A stretch of 64,000 bases of DNA from Paraburkholderia dilworthii (GCF_000472525.1 NZ_AWZT01000009.1:88965-152964), one strand, 5' to 3'; positions 20,940 through 30,227 are shown, numbered from the stretch's first letter. A program made the numbers and translations. The notes: generated by a model not told the origin, from the letters alone.

Positions 20940-20973
20940 AAAAAGCCCGCTGCGGTTTCCCGCAGCGGGCTTA
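20940..20973 (-). terminator. Intrinsic terminator after the entericidin gene
   Basis: The stem AAGCCCGCTGCGG with CCGCAGCGGGCTT (20943-20972) closes a TTTC loop. On the minus strand it is followed by a T run from the A tract at 20940-20944. Confidence 0.85.
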
Positions 20974-21029
20974 GATGATGCATCGCGGCGATGCGCCGCC
21001 AGGCCGCGTGGCCTGCAACGAGCCGCGAT

Positions 21030-21164
21030 TTACTTCGCCTTTTCAGCGGAATTCGTGATGGCGTTGCCACCCTTCGAGATATCCTGGCCTGCACCTGACA
21101 TCGTGTTGCAGCCCGCGAGCGCGGCCGTGCCTGCAATGAGAAGCAAAGCGATCAGTCGATTCAT
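21030..21164 (-). CDS. Entericidin A/B family lipoprotein (44 aa)
   Basis: This small gene is easily missed. ATG 21164 has AAGGAG 8 bp ahead. The product begins MNRLIALLLIAGTAALAGC, a full lipoprotein signal with Cys 19, and continues NTMSGAGQDISKGG. This is the pattern of entericidins, which are small stress-related envelope lipoproteins often expressed in stationary phase. It ends in TSAEKAK-like charged residues (NSAEKAK). Its own terminator lies ~60 bp past the stop. Confidence 0.9.
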   Translation of the reverse strand: MNRLIALLLIAGTAALAGCNTMSGAGQDISKGGNAITNSAEKAK

Positions 21165-21391
21165 GAGAGTTCTCCTTGTCGAGAAGGTATCGGTTGACGT
21201 GTCCCGCTAGCGGCTCTGCTAGCTGCCGACCGTGGCTTGCGCCAGTCGATCCGGTCTGATTGCATGGTAAAAAAAGGGTGGGTGCCGCGCTGTCGGCTGC
21301 GATGCGATTTTGTTGTAGGCGTGCTCCGGTGTTCGCGTCGGCGCACTCCTACAACGCGCGCAACGACGCATTCGGTAACGATGCGCGGCGG

Positions 21392-22918
21392 CTAGACCGG
21401 AGTTCGCGCGGGCAAGGACGACGCGTCGCCGCTCGGCTGAGCCGCCGTGCTGACGCTCGGCATCACGACATGAATGTCGGTGCCGTTCGGCACGCCGCGC
21501 CGTATGTCGAAACGCCCGCCATGCGCGGCGACGCGCTGACGCATGCCGAGCAGTCCATGCGAGTGGGTGCGCTTCAGATCGGCTGGCATGATGCCCACGC
21601 CGTTATCGGCGATATCGAGCGTGACCCGGCCCTCGCCGATCTGCAAGCCGATCGACACCTGCGACGCGCGCGCGTACTTCGCGGCGTTCGTCAGCGATTC
21701 CTGCGCGACGCGAAAGAGCGCGATTTCCGTCTGCTCGTCGAGCTGGATATCGTCGGCGGGAAGCTGTAAGTTCAGCGTCCAGTTGTTGCGCTGCGCGGCT
21801 TCGTCGGCGAGTGTGCGCAGTGCGGTCACGAGACCGAAATTCGCGAGTACGGTAGGCCGCATGTCTTCGATGATGCGGCGCTTGAGCGCAATTCCCTGGT
21901 CCAGATTGGCGAGCGCGCGCTTTAATTTTTCGGAGATGTCGGGGTCGCTCTCCTTCAGCTTGCGGTTGGCCCACGCCACATCCATTTTGCTCGCGGTCAG
22001 AATCGCGCCGAGTTCGTCGTGCAACTCGCGCGCGAGTTGCGTCTTCTCATTTTCGCTGACGGCCTGCAAATGCCAGCCGAGCGCCTCGAGTTGACGCGTG
22101 CGTTCGTTGACGAGCTGATCGAGCTCGCCTTGTTGTGTGATCAATTGACGCTGAACGCGCGCCTGTCTGTCGATCTGAATGCCGAGATTGCGAAACAGCA
22201 GAATGAACAACACGATATTCAGCGCGGAGAGGCCGGCGGCGCACAGTGTCGAGATGCGCTGATCGGCCCGGCTTGCCGCGAGCGCGTGCTGCGCGCGCCG
22301 CTCTTCGTTGTCGCGCAGCAGGCTGAGCGTACTGTCGACGAGTGCGGCATCCACCGTATCGGCGCCGCTCGCGCTGCCGCAAGCGCTTAGATCCAGGGGA
22401 TGCGGCGCCGCGCGCTGCAACGCGGCAATGCCCGCGCCGATCCGCGCTTCGATGAGCGCGCGAATTTGAGTGAAGCTCGCGAGTTCGGCGCTATCGGCTT
22501 TGGGGCTGCGGTAAAAGCGTTCGAGTGGCTGTTGGCTTTCGCGAATGCGTGCCGCCGTCGCGCAAAAATCGTGAGCCGCGGCGTCGCGCTTCGTCAGAAG
22601 AAAAGCGCTTTGCTGCGCGCTCAGACGCGATAGCTGGCTCGCTAGCGCGCTCAGTTGCACGGTGACGTCGCGGGCTTCGAGAGCCGTCTCGTATTCGGCG
22701 GCGATGCGCTCGCGCGCGGTCTCCAATATGACGAGCCCGCCGACGGTGATCACGATCGCGACGGTCATCGCGATCGCCCAGCTGCGGTTGCGCATCCAGT
22801 TGCTCAGGCAGGCCGCGGCGCCAGCTTGCGGGGCCACGGTTTGCGATTCCGTTTGCGCGTCGGTTCCCACTTCATTCGGCACATTCGACACATTCGGCGC
22901 GTTCTGCACGTTTGACAC
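21392..22918 (-). CDS. NarX/UhpB-type sensor histidine kinase (HisKA_3)
   Basis: The product is about 508 residues. Two membrane segments (AIAMTVAIVITVGGLVIL near residue 53 and LSALNIVLFILLF near 225) flank a periplasmic helical sensor domain of ~150 residues. A coiled linker follows, then HisKA_3 with the phosphate-accepting His in TQLARELHDELGAIL, then an HATPase with RVAQESLTNAAKYA, DNGVGI and GLLGMRQRV. GTG 22918 is chosen because AAGGAG lies 6 bp ahead; GTG 22936 further up has no such site. The N-terminus is a degenerate NV-rich repeat. Its partner is probably the NarL-type regulator at 24367, on the opposite strand 1.4 kb away. Confidence 0.85.
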   Translation of the reverse strand: MSNVQNAPNVSNVPNEVGTDAQTESQTVAPQAGAAACLSNWMRNRSWAIAMTVAIVITVGGLVILETARERIAAEYETALEARDVTVQLSALASQLSRLSAQQSAFLLTKRDAAAHDFCATAARIRESQQPLERFYRSPKADSAELASFTQIRALIEARIGAGIAALQRAAPHPLDLSACGSASGADTVDAALVDSTLSLLRDNEERRAQHALAASRADQRISTLCAAGLSALNIVLFILLFRNLGIQIDRQARVQRQLITQQGELDQLVNERTRQLEALGWHLQAVSENEKTQLARELHDELGAILTASKMDVAWANRKLKESDPDISEKLKRALANLDQGIALKRRIIEDMRPTVLANFGLVTALRTLADEAAQRNNWTLNLQLPADDIQLDEQTEIALFRVAQESLTNAAKYARASQVSIGLQIGEGRVTLDIADNGVGIMPADLKRTHSHGLLGMRQRVAAHGGRFDIRRGVPNGTDIHVVMPSVSTAAQPSGDASSLPARTPV

Positions 22919-23145
22919 GTTCGACTCCTTGGACACGCATCAGTGTAGCGCCCGCCGCCATCGCCGCGGGTGCGCGCGGGCGGCAGCAGGGTAAATCGGC
23001 GTGGCGAACCAGCGTAGCGTAAAGCGGTCGTAATCGGATGTAAGCGGATTCTCACACGAAAACCGGAGCGCGTCGGAATGCGCGCGCCGCCGCCGGTGGA
23101 TACGATGGACCCTGATCCCATTCACTGTTTCTGGAGGAAGCCATC

Positions 23146-23322
23146 ATGCTGAAATGGGCGTTGTTCTTCGCCGTCATCGCGGTGATAGCCGGCCTTCTTG
23201 GGTTTACCGGCATAGCTGCGGGCGCGGCAGCAATTGCGAAGTTCCTGTTTGTCGTGTTTGTGATTCTGTGCGTGGTGTTCCTCGTGCTCGGCTTCGTGGT
23301 GACGAAAAAAATCGTCGATTAG
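23146..23322 (+). CDS. DUF1328 small membrane protein, copy 1 (58 aa)
   Basis: ATG 23146 follows GGAGG. The 58-residue product [20 protein letters not shown]... contains the DUF1328 (YtjA-like) core [17 protein letters not shown] and is two membrane helices joined by a Gly/Ala turn. Such peptides are widespread, stress-associated and of unknown function. It is the first gene of a plus-strand group with a second DUF1328 gene, a ferritin-like gene and response regulators. Confidence 0.9.
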   Translation: MLKWALFFAVIAVIAGLLGFTGIAAGAAAIAKFLFVVFVILCVVFLVLGFVVTKKIVD

Positions 23323-23431
23323 CGCCGCTTTGCCTCGTCAGGGCGCCTGAACCGGGCGCTCAAGCAAAGCGGCACGCGCGACGCAAGCGCACGAGAATCC
23401 CACGCGGATACCAACAAGAAGGAGAGTCGCC

Positions 23432-23593
23432 ATGCTTCACTATGCCATCGTCTTTTTCGTCATCGCCATCATTGCAGCGGTGTTCGGGTTCACCGGAATC
23501 GCTGCGGGCGCGGCCGAAATCGCGAAGATACTGTTCTATATTTTCCTCGTCGTGTTCGTGGTCACGCTGCTGCTCGGCGTATTCCGAACGTAG
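23432..23593 (+). CDS. DUF1328 small membrane protein, copy 2 (53 aa)
   Basis: ATG 23432 follows AAGGAG. The 53-residue product [20 protein letters not shown]... shares [17 protein letters not shown] with its neighbour, so the two genes are a tandem pair about 110 bp apart. It is predicted to have two inner-membrane helices. Function is unknown. Confidence 0.9.
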   Translation: MLHYAIVFFVIAIIAAVFGFTGIAAGAAEIAKILFYIFLVVFVVTLLLGVFRT

Positions 23594-23675
23594 ACCTGAG
23601 CACGGCTCTATCGGCGCATCGCGCGGGCATTTGCGCGATGCGCGCATCCCCCAATACGGATAAAGGAGAAATTCA

Positions 23676-24248
23676 ATGGCGAACACACCTGGCGCCCAAG
23701 GCGCAGCATCGCAGTCGAGCGACCCGTTCGTGATGGACGTCCAGAAGATCCGCGACGACGCCCGCAAGCACATGTCGGATGGTCCCGTGACGCAAAGCTA
23801 TGGCGCGGATCGTGACACGGTGCTCAAGCTGCTCAACGACGCGTTGGCTACGGAGATCGTCTGCACGCTGCGTTACAAGCGGCATCACTTCATGGCGAAG
23901 GGCATCAACTCGGAAGCGGTGGCCGCTGAATTCGCGGAGCACGCGACGGAAGAACAGGAGCATGCCGATCGTATCGCCGAGCGCATCGTGCAGCTTGGTG
24001 GCGAGCCGGATTTCGCGCCGGACGGCCTAAGGACGCGCGCGCACTCCGAGTACAAGGAAGGCGAGAACCTCACCGACATGATCCGCGAAAATCTGGTCGC
24101 CGAGCGCATTGCAATCGACACCTATCGCGAGATCATCCGCTATCTGGGCGAGAAGGACGTCACGACGCGGCGTCTCTTTGAAGAGATTCTCGCGGTCGAG
24201 GAAGAGCATGCGGACGATATGGCCGACCTGCTCGAAGGGCGCGAGTGA
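23676..24248 (+). CDS. Ferritin-like (bacterioferritin-type) protein
   Basis: The product is 190 residues forming a four-helix ferritin-like bundle. Metal-ligand signatures are present in each helix: ATEIVCTLRYKRHHF, EHATEEQEHADRIAE, ENLVAERIAIDTYREI and AVEEEHADDMADLL. The two ExxH motifs (EQEH and EEEH) fit a di-iron site. The N-terminal ~45 residues are extra relative to bacterioferritin. It may store iron or detoxify peroxide, like Dps/Bfr relatives; whether it binds heme cannot be seen. AAAGGAG precedes the ATG. It is preceded by two DUF1328 genes and followed by a response regulator, suggesting a shared stress response. Confidence 0.85.
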   Translation: MANTPGAQGAASQSSDPFVMDVQKIRDDARKHMSDGPVTQSYGADRDTVLKLLNDALATEIVCTLRYKRHHFMAKGINSEAVAAEFAEHATEEQEHADRIAERIVQLGGEPDFAPDGLRTRAHSEYKEGENLTDMIRENLVAERIAIDTYREIIRYLGEKDVTTRRLFEEILAVEEEHADDMADLLEGRE

Positions 24249-24366
24249 TCGCGCCCGGCAAGGTGGACTTGCGGCCGGCGGTTGCGGCCGCAATAACGCC
24301 GGAATGCGGCCGGACGTCATTACAATGTCTGCTTTGGAGCGATTCCATCGTACGGACACCAAGCCG

Positions 24367-24999
24367 ATGATTCGAGTGTTGATAGCCGACGACCACGCGA
24401 TCGTCCGAGGGGGGTTCAGGCAGTTCGTCGCCGACGAGCCGGACATGTGTGTCGCGGCGGAAGCCGCCACCGGCGACGAAACCATCAGCCTCGTGCGCGA
24501 ACAGGCATTCGACGTCGTGCTGCTCGACATCGCGATGCCGGACAAGAACGGCATCGACACCTTGCGCGTGATCAAGCAGGTGCGCCCCGAGCAGGGCGTG
24601 CTGATCCTGTCCGGCTATCCGGAGAGCCAGTACGCGATCAACCTGCTGCGCGCGGGCGCGAACGGTTATCTGAACAAGGACTGCGAGCCCGACGAAATCG
24701 TGCGCGCGATTCGTGCGGTGGCGCGCGGGCATCGTTACTTATCCGAGGCCGTGGCCGACACGCTGGCCGACAATCTCGACAAACCAGCCGCGGCGCGGCC
24801 GCACGAAGCGCTGTCCGAGCGCGAGTTCCAGATTTTCTGCAAGCTGGCGGCGGGGCAGATTCCCACACAGATTGCCGAGGAGCTGCATTTATCCGTCAAA
24901 ACGGTGAGCACGTACAGGGCTCGCGTACTCGAGAAAATGCGCTTGGCGAACAATGCCGATCTGACTTATTACGCGATCAAGAACGGCTTGATCGAATAA
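24367..24999 (+). CDS. NarL/FixJ-type response regulator
   Basis: The product is 210 residues. The receiver domain at ~1-120 has acidic D8/D9, phospho-acceptor D54 (VVLLDIAMPD) and K in GYLNKD. A LuxR-type HTH follows at ~145-205 (LSEREFQIFCKLAAGQIPTQIAEELHLSVKTV). It activates or represses target genes when phosphorylated. An in-frame ATG at 24325 would add 14 residues; ATG 24367 fits the domain boundary. The likely kinase is the divergent HisKA_3 sensor at 21392-22918, since this domain pairing is the NarX/NarL type. Confidence 0.9.
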   Translation: MIRVLIADDHAIVRGGFRQFVADEPDMCVAAEAATGDETISLVREQAFDVVLLDIAMPDKNGIDTLRVIKQVRPEQGVLILSGYPESQYAINLLRAGANGYLNKDCEPDEIVRAIRAVARGHRYLSEAVADTLADNLDKPAAARPHEALSEREFQIFCKLAAGQIPTQIAEELHLSVKTVSTYRARVLEKMRLANNADLTYYAIKNGLIE

Positions 25000-25019
25000 C
25001 GGACGATCGAGAAATCCCG

Positions 25020-25448
25020 ATGAACAGCGAATCGAACACCGTTGCCGAGTCAGCCAACCGCGCACCGTTGCGCGTGCTGCTTATTGAGGATTCGCCGCTG
25101 ATCCGCCGCAGTCTGGTGGAGGCCATCGACGCGTCGGGTACGCTGCGCGTGGCCGCTTATGCCGACTCCGCCGACGAAGCCATCGCACTTCTCGGCGACG
25201 AGGCGTTCGACGCGGTGATCGTCGATCTGCAATTGAAGCAGGGTTCGGGCGTGCCCGTATTGGCCTATCTGCAGCGGGAAGGTCTGATCGACTCCGTGTT
25301 CGCCGCCGTGCTGACCAATCACGCGTTGCCCGCGTATCGCGAGCGCTGCGAACAGTATGGCGTGCGCCACTTCTACGACAAGTCGTTCGAATTCGATCGC
25401 GTGATCGACGCGTTGCACGAATACGCGTTCGCGCGAAGCAACGGGTAG
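25020..25448 (+). CDS. Stand-alone receiver domain protein
   Basis: The product is 142 residues, only a receiver domain with no output domain. The acidic pair is E23/D24, the phospho-acceptor is D69 (VIVDLQLKQGSG), there is a T in AAVLTNH, and K is in HFYDKS; all signature residues are present. It begins 20 bp past the NarL-type regulator's stop and is surely co-transcribed. It may act as a phosphate sink, a competitor for the kinase, or a protein-protein signal. The first ~16 residues are an unstructured extension. Confidence 0.87.
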   Translation: MNSESNTVAESANRAPLRVLLIEDSPLIRRSLVEAIDASGTLRVAAYADSADEAIALLGDEAFDAVIVDLQLKQGSGVPVLAYLQREGLIDSVFAAVLTNHALPAYRERCEQYGVRHFYDKSFEFDRVIDALHEYAFARSNG

Positions 25449-25461
25449 GCGCTCGCCCCCA

Positions 25462-26664
25462 TCAATCTTTTGCAGTGCGAGCCTGCAGCGCCAGATGATT
25501 CCATGCGGCGAAGCCCGCGAACAGCAGTCCCGCGACGCTCACGCCTATCCATCCGAAAACCGGCCACACGGCCGCACCAACGCCCGAGCCAAGCGCTCCG
25601 CCGATGAAATAGGCAACCATGTACACGGTATTCACGCGGCTGCGTGCGTCGGGCTTCAGCGCATAGATGCGCGACTGATTCGAAATCTGCGCGGCCTGCA
25701 CGCCGACGTCGAGCACGATCACGCCGATCACGAGCCCCGCGATGCTCGTCGCCGACATGCCGAACACGACGAAAGAAATCGCGACCAGCACGATGGACAG
25801 CGTGATGATCGCGCGCGGTCCGCGCCGGTCGGCGAACTTGCCGGCTAGAGGCGCAGCGAGCGCGCCCGCCGCGCCGACGATGCCGAACAATCCCGCCGCC
25901 TGCGGTCCGAGGTGGAACGGCGCACCGGCCAGCAACAGCGCGAGCACTGACCAGAAGATGCTGAACGCGGCAAACATTGCGGCACCGGTCAGCGACGCTT
26001 CGCGCAACTCGCGATGCTCGACGATCAGATGCCACATCGACACGAGCAGCTTGCCGTAGGTCAGCGTGGAGGTCGGCTTGCTCTTCGGCAGACGCAGGAT
26101 GATGACCACCGCGAGCACGAGCAATGCGACCACGGACGCGGCGAATACCGCACGCCAGCCGAAATATTGCGCGACGAGCCCCGCAGCGGTACGCGCTAGC
26201 AGAATGCCGAGCAGCAGGCCGCTCATCACCGTGCCCACTGCATGGCCGCGGCCGGACGGCGGCGCGAGTTCGGCGGCGAACGGCACCGCCTGTTGCGCGA
26301 TGGTGGCGAGCACGCCGATCGCAAGACTTGCGAAGATCAGCACGGGCAGCGTCGGCGCGGCGGCGGCCACGACCAGCGCGACGCACATGCCCGCGGTTTG
26401 CAGGAGGATCAACGCGCGCCGGTCGAAGCGGTCGCCGAGCGGTGCGAGCAACAGCATGCCGGCCGCGTAACCAAGCTGCGTGACGGCGGGCACCGCGCCG
26501 ACCCACGACGCGCTCGCAGGAAACGACTGCCGCAAGTTATCGAGCAGCGGCTGGTTGTAATAAATGTTCGCGACCGCCACGCCCGCAATGGTCGCGAGGA
26601 GAAGCAGCAGGCCGCGCAGCGACCGGTCGGCGGAAACGGGTGTGGACGCGTTCGAAGTGGACAT
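25462..26664 (-). CDS. MFS transporter (YnfM/Bcr-like exporter)
   Basis: The product is 400 residues with 12 membrane segments. It carries NIYYNQPLLDNLRQSF in the first loop and the MFS motif GDRFDRRALIL after helix 2, with a related GKFADRRGPRAII in the second half. This is the branch that includes putative drug and sugar-phosphate exporters. Substrate is unknown. ATG 26664 is chosen at the start of homology; the frame is open further upstream without a ribosome site. It is convergent with the receiver-only gene, with 13 bp between stops. Confidence 0.85.
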   Translation of the reverse strand: MSTSNASTPVSADRSLRGLLLLLATIAGVAVANIYYNQPLLDNLRQSFPASASWVGAVPAVTQLGYAAGMLLLAPLGDRFDRRALILLQTAGMCVALVVAAAAPTLPVLIFASLAIGVLATIAQQAVPFAAELAPPSGRGHAVGTVMSGLLLGILLARTAAGLVAQYFGWRAVFAASVVALLVLAVVIILRLPKSKPTSTLTYGKLLVSMWHLIVEHRELREASLTGAAMFAAFSIFWSVLALLLAGAPFHLGPQAAGLFGIVGAAGALAAPLAGKFADRRGPRAIITLSIVLVAISFVVFGMSATSIAGLVIGVIVLDVGVQAAQISNQSRIYALKPDARSRVNTVYMVAYFIGGALGSGVGAAVWPVFGWIGVSVAGLLFAGFAAWNHLALQARTAKD

Positions 26665-26848
26665 GAGAAAGGCAGTGGGCGGACCGGCCCATGCGCGGTC
26701 CTCAAGCGTGCCGATCATACCGGAGCAAAACGGATTGTGCTGACTCGCTGCCACGCAGGCGCAATGGGCGCTATGACAAAAATGCGAAGTTTTGTGGAAT
26801 CGAGTTCGTAGAATCAGCGCGCTATTCCGGCCAACTCCGCACGATTTC

Positions 26849-27346
26849 ATGAACGAGCCCACGACATGCCCGACTCAACGTCAATGCCCGCGCATCGGCG
26901 GATGCCTGCTCATTGTGCTGTTCTGCCTCGCGGCCTGGGCGCTCGTTACCGCAATCGCGATGCGCGCCCCACTGAAAATGATGCTCGAATGGGAACTGCT
27001 TGCAGTCTTCATGCGCGCGGGAACGCATGGCTGGTATCGCACGGTGATTGTGATGGTCGGCGCGGATGTGATGATCGGCGCGTTTATCGTGGCGGGCATG
27101 GGGTGGTTTGCGCTGCTCGCGTGGCGCAGATCGGCGCGCTTGCCGGTGCAGGTGCAAGCGTGGCTCGGCGCGATTCTCGTGATGCGCGCAGGCGCCTATC
27201 TCGCGAGCGATTACCTGACGCACGCAATCGGTATCGACATCGCAATTCCGTTCGACGGTCTCCTGCAGGCCATTATCGCGGCCGCGCTCGGAATACCGTA
27301 CTTCAGAGTATCTCGGCGCGTGCGTCGGACATTCGTCAACCGCTGA
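26849..27346 (+). CDS. Hypothetical four-helix membrane protein
   Basis: The product is 165 residues with four hydrophobic segments (roughly 19-39, 71-92, 107-122 and 135-150) and an Arg-rich C-terminus (RVSRRVRRTF). It has some resemblance to DUF2569-like proteins (W in helix 1, acidic residue after helix 3), but I cannot assign it with confidence. It sits between a divergent MFS gene and the convergent phosphodiesterase, 21 bp from the latter's stop. No function can be stated. Confidence 0.6.
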   Translation: MNEPTTCPTQRQCPRIGGCLLIVLFCLAAWALVTAIAMRAPLKMMLEWELLAVFMRAGTHGWYRTVIVMVGADVMIGAFIVAGMGWFALLAWRRSARLPVQVQAWLGAILVMRAGAYLASDYLTHAIGIDIAIPFDGLLQAIIAAALGIPYFRVSRRVRRTFVNR

Positions 27347-27367
27347 TCGTACGCCGCGAGCGCGTGC

Positions 27368-28195
27368 TCAGTCGATCAGCGCGCCTTCCGGCTCATAGAA
27401 CGGATATGGACCCTCGGCGGCATCGACATACGCGTGATGCGTGACGAGGCCGGTTGCCGGATCGTAGCGATGCAGCGCATACGCGGGCGGTTCCATCACG
27501 AACGCGGAGGGCGCGTCTTCGCGAAGATCGAGTGCGACCTGATGCGCGGGCGCGGGCACCGCCGATGCAATGGTGCCGCCAAAACGCACGAACATCGGAC
27601 GATGCACGTGTCCGCACATCACGCGCTCCACGTTCGGATAGCGCACGATCAACGCAGCGAGTTTGTCTGCCGCGATGGGATCGAGCCGCAAGTCGTCCAT
27701 ATGTCCGATGCCGCAAGCAAACGGCGGATGATGCAACGCGACGACTGTCGGCTTGCCGCTCGCCGCGTCGAGCTGCGCCGCGAGCCACGCGAGCCGCGCG
27801 TCGCATAGCGTACCGCCGCTTTGCCCCGGCACCAGCGAATCGAGCGCGATTATGCGTAGTGCGCCGACATCGACGGCGTACTGTATGAACTCGCCGCCGC
27901 CATGCAATTCCGCGCGATCGGGAAACGCGGCGCGCAACGCGGCACGGTCGTCGTGATTGCCGACCAGCAGCAAGTACGGCAGTTCGAGCGGCGCAAGCAG
28001 CGTCTTCAGGTGCTCGTACTGTTGCGGGTCGCCCTGGTCGACGAGATCGCCGGTCATGATCACGGCGTCGGGACGGGGAACGAGCGCGTTCAGCGCAGCG
28101 ACGCAACGCGCGAGATGCGCGGCGGTATCGACGCGGCGATACGCGAGCGCACCGGGACGCTTGATATGCAGGTCGCTAATTTGGGCCAGCAGCAT
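27368..28195 (-). CDS. GpdQ/CpdA-like metallophosphodiesterase
   Basis: The product is 275 residues with all five metallophosphoesterase motifs: ISDLHI, GDLVDQGDP, GNHDD, HHPPF and GHVHRPM. The overall pattern and C-terminal extension are closest to the glycerophosphodiesterase GpdQ, with cyclic-AMP phosphodiesterase CpdA a relative. It would hydrolyse small phosphodiesters using two metal ions in the cytoplasm. It is the last gene of a minus-strand operon behind an ABC importer, which makes hydrolysis of the imported compound likely. The exact substrate is inference. Confidence 0.8.
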   Translation of the reverse strand: MLLAQISDLHIKRPGALAYRRVDTAAHLARCVAALNALVPRPDAVIMTGDLVDQGDPQQYEHLKTLLAPLELPYLLLVGNHDDRAALRAAFPDRAELHGGGEFIQYAVDVGALRIIALDSLVPGQSGGTLCDARLAWLAAQLDAASGKPTVVALHHPPFACGIGHMDDLRLDPIAADKLAALIVRYPNVERVMCGHVHRPMFVRFGGTIASAVPAPAHQVALDLREDAPSAFVMEPPAYALHRYDPATGLVTHHAYVDAAEGPYPFYEPEGALID

Positions 28196-28239
28196 GGGGT
28201 AGTCCTTGTTTTAGCGCGCTCAAGAACAGCGCGGCCTCG

Positions 28240-29325
28240 TTACGATAGCGCAATCAGCGCATCCTGCCCGATCGAGATGCCAACCGGCGTGCCGCGCGCC
28301 AGTTCGACGCGGCCCGCGACGTCGACCACGAGCGCATCCGGTGCCGCGCCGCTGATCGTCAGGCGCGTGCGCTCGCCGAGAAACGCGCTCGTTTCGATGT
28401 GCCCACGCAATTGCGCATGAGCCGGATCGGCGAGGAATGCGTCTTCGGGGCGAAAGAAAATCTCGTGCGCCGAGCCTGCCTGCGCCGCAGAATGCGTGGG
28501 CGCCGAAGGCAGCGGCACTGCGCCGCCCGTGGTCGTCAACATGCCGTCGCGACGCTCGCCGGCCACGCGGTTGATGGTCCCGACAAACTGCGCGACCGTG
28601 CGGTTCGCCGGCCGATAGTAGATCTCGCGCGGCGAGCCGATCTGCTCGATACGCCCCGCGCTCATCACGACGATGCGGTCGCCGAGTTCCATCGCTTCCG
28701 CCTGGTCGTGCGTCACATAGACCGTCGTGATCCCGAGCTCGCGCAGCAGCGCGTTCATTTCGCTGCGCAACGCGTCGCGCAAACGCGCGTCGAGGGCCGT
28801 GAGCGGTTCGTCGAGCAGCAATACACGCGGCTGCACGGCAAGCGCGCGAGCGAGCGCCACGCGTTGACGCTGACCGCCGGAAAGCTGGTCGACCGGTTTG
28901 TCGGCGTGCGCGGTGAGACGCATCATGCTGAGCAATTCGTCGATGCGTTGCCGCGAGGTTTCGAGCGGCACACGTTTGATCTTCAGTCCATAACCGATGT
29001 TGCCGCGCACGGTCAGATTCGGAAACAGCGCGTAGCTCTGGAACACCATGCCGACCTGACGTTTTTCGATGGGTAGCGCGGTGACGTCATCGTCGCCGAA
29101 TGCGATGCGGCCACCCGCGTCGGGCGTCTCCAGCCCCGCGATCATTCGCAGTGTGGTGGTCTTGCCGCAACCTGACGGGCCGAGCAGCACGAGCGTCTCT
29201 CCGGCTTCGATATGCAGATCGACCGGTTCGAGCACGCGTGTGCCGCGAAACGTTTTCGCGCATTGCGTGAGCGTGATGGGAACCGAAGCGGAAGCGGATT
29301 GGGGAACAGCGGCGGCGAGTTTCAT
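28240..29325 (-). CDS. ABC importer ATPase (PotA/FbpC/PhnT type)
   Basis: The product is 361 residues. It has Walker A GPSGCGKTT, a Q-loop, signature LSGGQRQR, Walker B VLLLDEPLTALD and the H-loop in VYVTHDQAEAM. A C-terminal TOBE domain spans from about residue 250. It drives uptake by the two permeases encoded just upstream, and its ATG overlaps the preceding permease stop by four bases (ATGA), so translation is coupled. The family imports iron, polyamines or 2-aminoethylphosphonate; the neighbouring phosphodiesterase points to a phosphorus compound. Confidence 0.9.
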   Translation of the reverse strand: MKLAAAVPQSASASVPITLTQCAKTFRGTRVLEPVDLHIEAGETLVLLGPSGCGKTTTLRMIAGLETPDAGGRIAFGDDDVTALPIEKRQVGMVFQSYALFPNLTVRGNIGYGLKIKRVPLETSRQRIDELLSMMRLTAHADKPVDQLSGGQRQRVALARALAVQPRVLLLDEPLTALDARLRDALRSEMNALLRELGITTVYVTHDQAEAMELGDRIVVMSAGRIEQIGSPREIYYRPANRTVAQFVGTINRVAGERRDGMLTTTGGAVPLPSAPTHSAAQAGSAHEIFFRPEDAFLADPAHAQLRGHIETSAFLGERTRLTISGAAPDALVVDVAGRVELARGTPVGISIGQDALIALS

Positions 29326-30227
29326 GGCGTCGTGATGGACTTCGAAGCAGAAGCGGCGATGCGCTTTTTCGCTGCGCTGCGCTGGCCGGTCGCATCGACG
29401 CCGAGCCATTGCATCGCGACGAGTAGCGGCATCGTCATGATGAAGAAGAGAATTGTGTACGCGCTGCCGATTTCGATGCGCATCGACGCGTAAGTGTCGG
29501 CGAGACCGACCGGCAGCGTCTTCGTATCGGGCGTGTGCAGCATCCACGTCAGATTGAATTCGCCGATGGAAAGCGTCAGCACGGCGAGCGCGCCCGCCAC
29601 GATGCCCGGCCTCGCGTTAGGCAGAACGATGGTCGTAAAGCGCTGCATGAAGCTCGCGCCGAGACTCGCCGCGCCTTCTTCGAGCGTGCGCAGATCGCTG
29701 CTCGCGCTCACCGCGGCGACCGCGCGCACCATGAACGGCAGCGTAAACACCACATGGCCCACGACGATAAACGCGACGCTCATGCGGAACGTCGTGAAGC
29801 CGCCATAGACCACCAGCAGCGCGAGTGCGGACGCGAGGCCAGGCAGTGCGATCGGCAGCACGAGAAATTCCTCGATGACGCGGGAAAGCCGCGTCTTGCT
29901 GCGCGCGAGCACGTAGCCTGCGGGCACGCCGGTCAGCAGCGTGATGAGCAACGTGGCCGCCGCCACTTCGAGCGATAGAAACACCGAGCCGTGATACTGC
30001 GCCCACACTTCGGCGAGCCAGCGCAGCGTGAATCCGCTGGAGATGCCCTTGAAGTAGTTGACGGTCACGCCCGCGAGGATCGACATGACAACCGGCACGA
30101 GCAGGAAAGCGCATAGCAGCAGCGTGACGAGCCACTGGCCGGCTGCGAGCCATGCTCTTGTATCGGGCAGGCGGAGCCGCGTGCGGGGCTTTGCCTGACC
30201 CGGCAAGGAGGAAGTAATCGAATTCAT
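29322..30227 (-). CDS. ABC importer permease 2
   Basis: The product is 301 residues with six membrane segments. The EAA motif LEEGAASLGASFMQRFTTIVLP is at about residues 180-200 and contacts the ATPase. ATG 30227 is taken rather than the in-frame TTG just before it. It follows the first permease by 58 bp and overlaps the ATPase start. It is part of the putative phosphodiester/phosphonate-type importer. Confidence 0.87.
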   Translation of the reverse strand: MNSITSSLPGQAKPRTRLRLPDTRAWLAAGQWLVTLLLCAFLLVPVVMSILAGVTVNYFKGISSGFTLRWLAEVWAQYHGSVFLSLEVAAATLLITLLTGVPAGYVLARSKTRLSRVIEEFLVLPIALPGLASALALLVVYGGFTTFRMSVAFIVVGHVVFTLPFMVRAVAAVSASSDLRTLEEGAASLGASFMQRFTTIVLPNARPGIVAGALAVLTLSIGEFNLTWMLHTPDTKTLPVGLADTYASMRIEIGSAYTILFFIMTMPLLVAMQWLGVDATGQRSAAKKRIAASASKSITTP

